Origin: Cordia subcordata
Taxonomy: Eukaryota; Streptophyta; Magnoliopsida; Boraginales; Cordiaceae
Length of the DNA: 64,000 bases
Reading direction: 5' to 3'
NCBI GenBank assembly: GCA_028554755.1
Contig: JAPTOF010000021.1
Location: 3,707,501-3,771,500, forward strand
Made by a program: the position numbers and the translations under genes. Shown in pieces: positions 60,758 to 64,000 of this stretch (position 1 is its first letter; each line of letters begins with the position of its first letter). The notes beneath the pieces were generated by a model, which searched no databases, was not told where the DNA came from, and worked only from the letters and a program-made list of their open reading frames with translations.

Positions 60758-62084
60758 TGTGGGTGCAAATATCTTAAAATGGAGGGTGAATTAAGATATA
60801 ATTACTAAATTTCGTTTTAAAAAAATTTCAGAAAATTAACAATATCTTTCAAGCAATATATCAAACACAATATAAGCAATTTATACAAGTATGATAATAA
60901 AAGTATAAGGAGATGAGAGACAAACGATTTAACGTGGTTCGGCCAAGCCTACGTCCACCGCCCAAGAATGCTCCCCTTAGGACTTCAACAATCTTCACTA
61001 TAATGCTTCTTCAAATCTTGGTGAAGCACAAACTAATTTCTTACATCTCTTTGAAGCCCAACTTCAAAGAACCCAAGAGTACCACTCTTTAGGATTTTCC
61101 CACACTTTACAAGCTTTAAAGAATTTGATCTCACTAGATTTTAGCTCTCAAAGCGTGTATATATTCAAGGAATAAGGAAAGATGTAATCTGAAATTTTTT
61201 TTCAAGAAGAAGATATAGCAAATGAGTAAGCTCTTAAAAGCTCAAATATATTGCAAGAATAGCTCAAAGCTTGATTGAATGATAATAACAATTTTGTACA
61301 CTTCACTTGATGAATTAAATGTGTAATGAGTGAGTATTTAAAGAGATTTTTGGGGGTTAGGGATTTGGTAGGTGAAGAAATGAGGGAAAAACAAGCCAAA
61401 ATGGTAATAAACGGCTAGTGCATTTATTACAGCAGCCTGTTCAGTGGGTCAACCGGCTGGGTCGTCTGGCTTGCACTTAAGCCTCTCTGACTAGGCCGGA
61501 CGCCTTAGCCGGTCGACCGACTAGGGAGTCCGGCTTTTTCCTTTATTCTCTGTCTTAGCCGGGCGACCAACCCAGGTCAGCCAGTCGACCTGCTGGGGGA
61601 TCTGGCCACTCCAGAAAGTGAAGTAAAGCCAACTTTTACAAAAAAATATTTCAAGTGCAATTTTCACAACTCCAAATTATTTTGAGATATTTTATAAATA
61701 AATGTTATGACTTGAAACACCCCAAAAACACATTTTACTCTATGTGTGCATTCAAATTCATTTGTGCCTATGTGAAATCAAATGTGCAAGAGTTTAAAAA
61801 ATTGTTTAATCAATGAAGAAGAAAGTTTGAGCTAAACATATACGACAATAAGGCATTTCACAAAAGAGCAAGAAAGAAAAAAACGCCTGGTACCCCTTAT
61901 GACATCTCTTCTCTTCCTTATGCCTTCTCATCTTCTTGTTCTTCAAATAATGTATTTTGCACATCTTCTTCCATCTTTCAAAGCATCTACTTACATTTTA
62001 GCACTTATTTTCCCAAGATGCTTTTAGTCAAATAATGCATATAAATTTTTATCATCAAAATTAATAACAAGTATTTAGCCAACA
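60758..62084 (-). repeat. 5' LTR of the SIRE element
   Basis: This is the partner of 52128-53453. It keeps the terminal TGTGGG, while the left copy has TGTAGG. The GC-rich palindromes have decayed here (for example CAGCCAGTCGACCTGCTGG at about 61580). Confidence 0.93.
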
Positions 62085-62089
62085 ATGTC

Positions 62090-62803
62090 TATATATATTT
62101 GTTATTGAAACAATGTTGTAAATAATTGCTCTCTAATGGGATTATCTCTATTGATAATGTGAAATCAAAAGATAATGTAATGGGATAGGTGTATGGCCTA
62201 TATATCTAATGAGTTGCTATAATGGAAACCCTATCTAACTGATTGCAGATCTCATGATCTAGGTTCAAAGGGAAAACCGAATTATGTAACTACGACTCGG
62301 TACAAAGCATTATGGGGGTTTATCCTTCTACCTATTCTTATGACGAGTAGACAATGCTACCTGTAAAAGTTTAGGTTAAGCAATGCTTTTAATGACTCTC
62401 ATATCTTGGGAAAAAGTGAAGTAGAGGTGCAACAAGAGCCTCTTAATAAGAAGTCACCTATATGAGCAGGGAGTCGGCGGCTCCTATGAGAATTTTTAAA
62501 GCTGAATTCTCTAGAATACTCATAAGAAACCAAGAGTCATTTAAGGCCAAAATGAACAAAATGATAGGAGCTTCAAATAATGTCTAGAACAATACTTTAT
62601 GAATTCTATTGTTTTAGTTTACACGAAAGCTTAACATTTCAAGATATTGCATTCACTAGTTAGCAAGTAAATCTGATAAGTCTCACTAGGGAAGGTTCAA
62701 AGTTATAAATTACCTATCTCAATGCAATATTTTTCTACTTTCTTTTGTATCTGCATGGTTTTTTTTGCCTTTTGGCTAGTTAATTTCCATTAATGTGGGA
62801 GAT
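62090..62803 (+). other. 3' internal region of the outer LTR element
   Basis: This non-coding stretch between the nested SIRE element and the right LTR ends in the polypurine tract at 62792-62803. Content such as GGAAACCCTATCTAACTGATTGC and AGTCACCTATATGAG resembles the 3' untranslated leader of Angela/BARE-type copia elements, a tentative family hint only. Confidence 0.5.
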
Positions 62804-63335
62804 TGTTGGCATTTGGGTCCAATTGATGAGTGAATGGAAAATTGAGTACTTATGTTGGAAATATATTTCGGAAAAAATTATAATTAATTTTATTCCAAAA
62901 TTCTAGAAATTTTCCATCAGACATATATTTTCGTATATGGATATAGCTAATCAGAAGAGATTTCATACCTTTTCAAATAGGCTTTTGAATTCTATAAATA
63001 CCTTGGGGTTTTTGCATTTTTTTTTATGAGTTCTTATATCATATTTCCATATATATTAAAAAGAGAGAAGTTTAGCATTATTTGGTTCGTCGTGTTTGAA
63101 TAATTTGGAGTGTTACTGCTATTAGACATAGATTGTTGTATCTTGGGAAACTTGAGCCATTAAGCCGTAAGCATCGTAGCGGGGGAATAAAATCTTAAAA
63201 AATTTGGATTTGATCGAAGCATCGTCTTATTACATTACATCTATTTTTATTGTATTTTATAAAATCAAGTAAGTTTTCTTTTTGAGGTATATTTTATAAC
63301 ACAACACAGACAAGTTATGCACCAATTTTTCAACA
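62804..63335 (+). repeat. 3' LTR of the outer element
   Basis: It begins TGTTGGCATTTGGG and ends TTTTTCAACA, directly after the polypurine tract and before CTACA. It is 16 bp shorter than the left copy. Confidence 0.88.
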
Positions 63336-63340
63336 CTACA

Positions 63341-63621
63341 ACCTTCTTTTGAATAAATATGTATTTTATAAGCCTATTGCCCATTAGCATTTTTCTTGGC
63401 GGCCTAAATTCAAATGCTAAACTCAAATATTCCTTCATTTCTATTATAAAATTGATATGTATCTTGCTCAGTGTCAAAAACCATACCTTCTTAGGATATA
63501 TGATTGTTTGCATCATTCCTAATGCTTGGTGTCTTTGGCGCATTAAGCATGTCAATACCTTCAATCCATCTTTGTCAATGAAAGTATTTGTTAATTTTCT
63601 TGTGCTAGGAATTTGAACCAT
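63341..63621 (-). pseudogene. FAR1-related (FRS) pseudogene, N-terminal part
   Basis: On the minus strand, from an ATG at about 63621, the reading after one frameshift is MVFDTEQDTYQFYNRNEG, followed by AAKKNANGQ and SKEG. This is the start of the FAR1 DNA-binding domain. It breaks off exactly at the CTACA target duplication of the outer LTR element and is continued by the piece at 46012-47762. In-frame stops confirm decay. Confidence 0.8.
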
Positions 63622-64000
63622 TAACTATAAGTATATGATAAGTATGTATTAAGTCAAGACCCATATAACCAAATACAATTGTATATATATTTAGAACAAT
63701 ATGTATTAAAAAGAATTTCTAAAACATCCAGAAAAATTATTATACAATGACAAATGCTTCCTAAAAACACAAGGAAAAAATGTCAGTATATAAACACATT
63801 GAGGCACAAATTTATGTAAATATATATTTCTAAAAGACATTGAATCCTGACGGCCACCTCTTAGCCTTAAATGTCATCCTTTAATCATATGGCCACGACA
63901 AGAAATTTTTTTTTTTTTGAGAAATCGATAAATTTTTGTATTAATCACAAAATTGTTGCCACGACAAAATTGTCGCAACTAACAAAATGGATTTGGGGGA
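63622..64000. other. Right-edge spacer
   Basis: No gene is visible. A T-run at 63907-63918 followed by GAGAAATCGATAAATTTTTG could be the poly-A end of a minus-strand retroposon, but the body is not identifiable. Confidence 0.4.

Larger units (their letters stand above)
52128..62084 (-). mobile_element. Full-length SIRE-lineage copia element nested in the outer element
   Basis: LTRs are 52128-53453 (3' LTR, 1326 bp) and 60758-62084 (5' LTR, 1327 bp). The perfect target duplication is ATGTC (52123-52127 and 62085-62089). The primer binding site (TGGTATCAGAGC on the element strand) is at 60744-60755. The polypurine tract AAAAAGGGGGAGAT adjoins 53453. Order on the minus strand is gag, protease, integrase, RT, RNase H, then a further open region of about 2 kb before the 3' LTR, a feature of SIRE elements. 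LTRs differ by several percent, so this copy is older than the copia element in E2F. Every pol domain has stops or frameshifts. Confidence 0.95.
47768..63335 (+). mobile_element. LTR retrotransposon splitting the FRS pseudogene (outer element)
   Basis: Left LTR 47768-48315 and right LTR 62804-63335 are related (~540 bp, roughly 88-90 percent identical by eye). They are flanked by a perfect 5-bp target duplication CTACA (47763-47767 and 63336-63340). FRS coding resumes on both sides. A polypurine tract (AATGTGGGAGAT, 62792-62803) sits just before the right LTR, which fixes the plus orientation. Each LTR has a TATA box (CTATAAATA at 47960 and 62992). Without the nested SIRE element (52128-62084) the internal region is about 4.5 kb, but I recognise no gag or pol in it, so it is either badly decayed or a non-coding (LARD-like) derivative. 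Confidence 0.85.

Overview
The window is nuclear DNA of a flowering plant. The evidence is AT-rich intergenic sequence, intron-rich genes with GT-AG (and one GC-AG) junctions, plant-specific protein families and stacked plant transposable elements. The encoded proteins look eudicot; an asterid is possible, but I cannot name the species from sequence alone.

Four host genes can be supported. (1) 0.64-6.8 kb, minus strand: an alpha/beta-hydrolase of the lipid-droplet-associated hydrolase (LDAH) family, with 11 exons visible and the 3' end beyond the left edge. (2) 25.3-28.6 kb, plus strand: a six-exon HVA22/TB2-DP1/REEP-like ER membrane protein. (3) 29.2-29.6 kb, minus strand: a short intronless gene for a conserved plant protein of unknown function. 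(4) 31.9-42.2 kb, minus strand: a 14-exon E2F transcription factor with a 489-residue reading frame. Its first intron holds a complete Ty1/copia element in the same orientation as the gene. From memory, E2FA and HVA22J are also neighbours in Arabidopsis, so genes 2 and 4 may be an old syntenic pair.

The rest is mostly mobile DNA. At 7-8.5 kb is a Mutator-like element with ~175-bp terminal inverted repeats (TIRs) and a near-perfect 9-bp target duplication. From 9.5 to 14.7 kb is a decayed LINE on the minus strand, broken by a Tourist-type MITE, an unidentified ~1.2-kb insertion and a 1.78-kb solo LTR. From about 15.8 to 24.4 kb come an LTR remnant, several TIR or foldback elements and tandem duplications. 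From 46 kb to the right edge is a FAR1-related (FRS) pseudogene, split by a 15.6-kb LTR element with target duplication CTACA. That element carries a tandem TRIM-like array and a full-length 9.96-kb SIRE-type copia element (target duplication ATGTC) with an extra open reading frame after RNase H.

Host genes and transposons meet most closely in E2F intron 1. The sense-oriented copia element brings a promoter, a poly(A)-forming LTR and a leader with a dense TTGAC (W-box) array between E2F exons 1 and 2. A minisatellite lies against the exon-2 acceptor, and an in-frame ATG just before that acceptor could start a protein lacking exon 1. The window shows no single operon-like new system; the notable points are these transposon-gene interactions and the nested elements.
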